In this document: positions 5,404 to 5,668 of the stretch, piece by piece
How positions within the stretch are numbered: the first letter of the stretch is position 1
Layout: each line of letters begins with the position of its first letter
NCBI GenBank assembly: GCA_007117175.1
Contig: SKGZ01000008.1
Location: 1 to 5,668, forward strand
Direction of reading: 5' to 3'
Length of the DNA stretch: 5,668 bases
DNA from: Bacteriovoracales bacterium
GTDB taxonomy: Bacteria; Bdellovibrionota; Bacteriovoracia; Bacteriovoracales; Bacteriovoracaceae
Made by a program: the position numbers and the translations under genes
Notes under the pieces: model-generated
Told to the model about the DNA's origin: nothing
Seen by the model: the letters and a program-made list of their open reading frames with translations, nothing else
Databases searched by the model: none

Positions 5404-5668
5404 GTGTGGACTGTTTATGAAGAAAAAAGTGTTGCGAAAGTTATTAGAAAATTACCCCATGAGGTATTAAGAAGGTATGAAGCTTGGAAGAGGATTGTAG
5501 AATTAGAGGGACCAATGGGATTAAGGCTGATAAAAGGTTTCCATGACGAATCTTTGAAAGGGAAGTGGAGAGGGTATCGATCATCGCGGCTAGGGATTCA
5601 GTGGAGGGTTATTTATAAGCAAGCAAATAATATTTTAGAAGTTTATGTTTTTGAAATTACTCCACATA
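5404..5668 (+). CDS. RelE/ParE-family toxin, cut off at the window end
   Basis: Eighty-eight residues are visible from GTG 5404 in a frame that is still open at the window edge; few should be missing, as relatives are about 90-95 residues. The fold signature is that of the RelE/ParE toxin superfamily: an N-terminal helix pair (AKVIRKLPHEVLRRYEAWK, residues 11-29), GLRLIKGFHDESLKG (39-53), the basic strand WRGYRSSRLGIQWRVIYK (55-72) and a C-terminal VYVFEITPH (80-88). RelE-type members cut mRNA on the ribosome while ParE-type members act on gyrase; the sequence alone does not decide which. A stop at 5398-5400 rules out a longer N-terminus, and GTG 5404 gives the MWTVYE start typical of this subgroup. 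A helix-turn-helix antitoxin gene is expected immediately downstream, as in HigBA order, but is outside the window. Confidence 0.85.
   Translation, partial: MWTVYEEKSVAKVIRKLPHEVLRRYEAWKRIVELEGPMGLRLIKGFHDESLKGKWRGYRSSRLGIQWRVIYKQANNILEVYVFEITPH

Noticed and set aside
5417..5464. Short ATG frame inside the toxin start region
   Set aside because: It stops after 15 codons and lies out of frame with the clear RelE/ParE-family coding sequence.
1..5668. CRISPR array, tRNA or rRNA genes
   Set aside because: No regularly spaced repeats and no cloverleaf or rRNA-like segments were seen on either strand.

Overview
This is a low-GC stretch from a Gram-negative bacterium. The Gram-negative call rests on lptE, which encodes the outer-membrane LPS-assembly lipoprotein. 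A conserved housekeeping block (a DUF721/DciA-like gene, lptE, holA) is flanked on both sides by genes of mobile or defence character. The mix resembles a Bdellovibrionota/deltaproteobacterial genome, but that placement is only an inference.

Layout: bases 1-397 hold no convincing gene. They contain one arm of an imperfect inverted repeat, two short perfect palindromes and an extended -10 promoter. Bases 398-1857 form a type IV AbiE toxin-antitoxin operon: an intact AbiEi antitoxin (398-991) overlaps by four bases an AbiEii nucleotidyltransferase toxin (988-1857). The toxin frame is cut by a single in-frame TAG at 1378-1380. The other arm of the inverted repeat lies just past the toxin, so the whole operon sits between the two arms. 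Bases 1918-2412 (minus strand) encode a DUF721/DciA-like protein, which points away from lptE (2471-3127). holA (DNA polymerase III delta) overlaps the end of lptE. A 41-base near-perfect inverted repeat follows holA and carries the promoter of an orphan AAA ATPase with a DUF4143/PD-(D/E)XK-like C-terminus (4094-5317). The window ends inside a RelE/ParE-family toxin gene (from 5404), whose promoter contains a 14-base perfect palindrome.

How the genes relate: lptE and holA are co-transcribed core genes. The AbiE pair, the ATPase and the RelE-type toxin look like independently acquired accessory units. The most notable shared property is promoter geometry. In all three accessory units the -10 hexamer ends only 6-7 bases before the start codon, so transcription should begin at or next to the start codon and give leaderless mRNAs. 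The core gene lptE instead has a normal Shine-Dalgarno sequence. Each of the three accessory promoters also overlaps or adjoins palindromic sequence suited to an operator.
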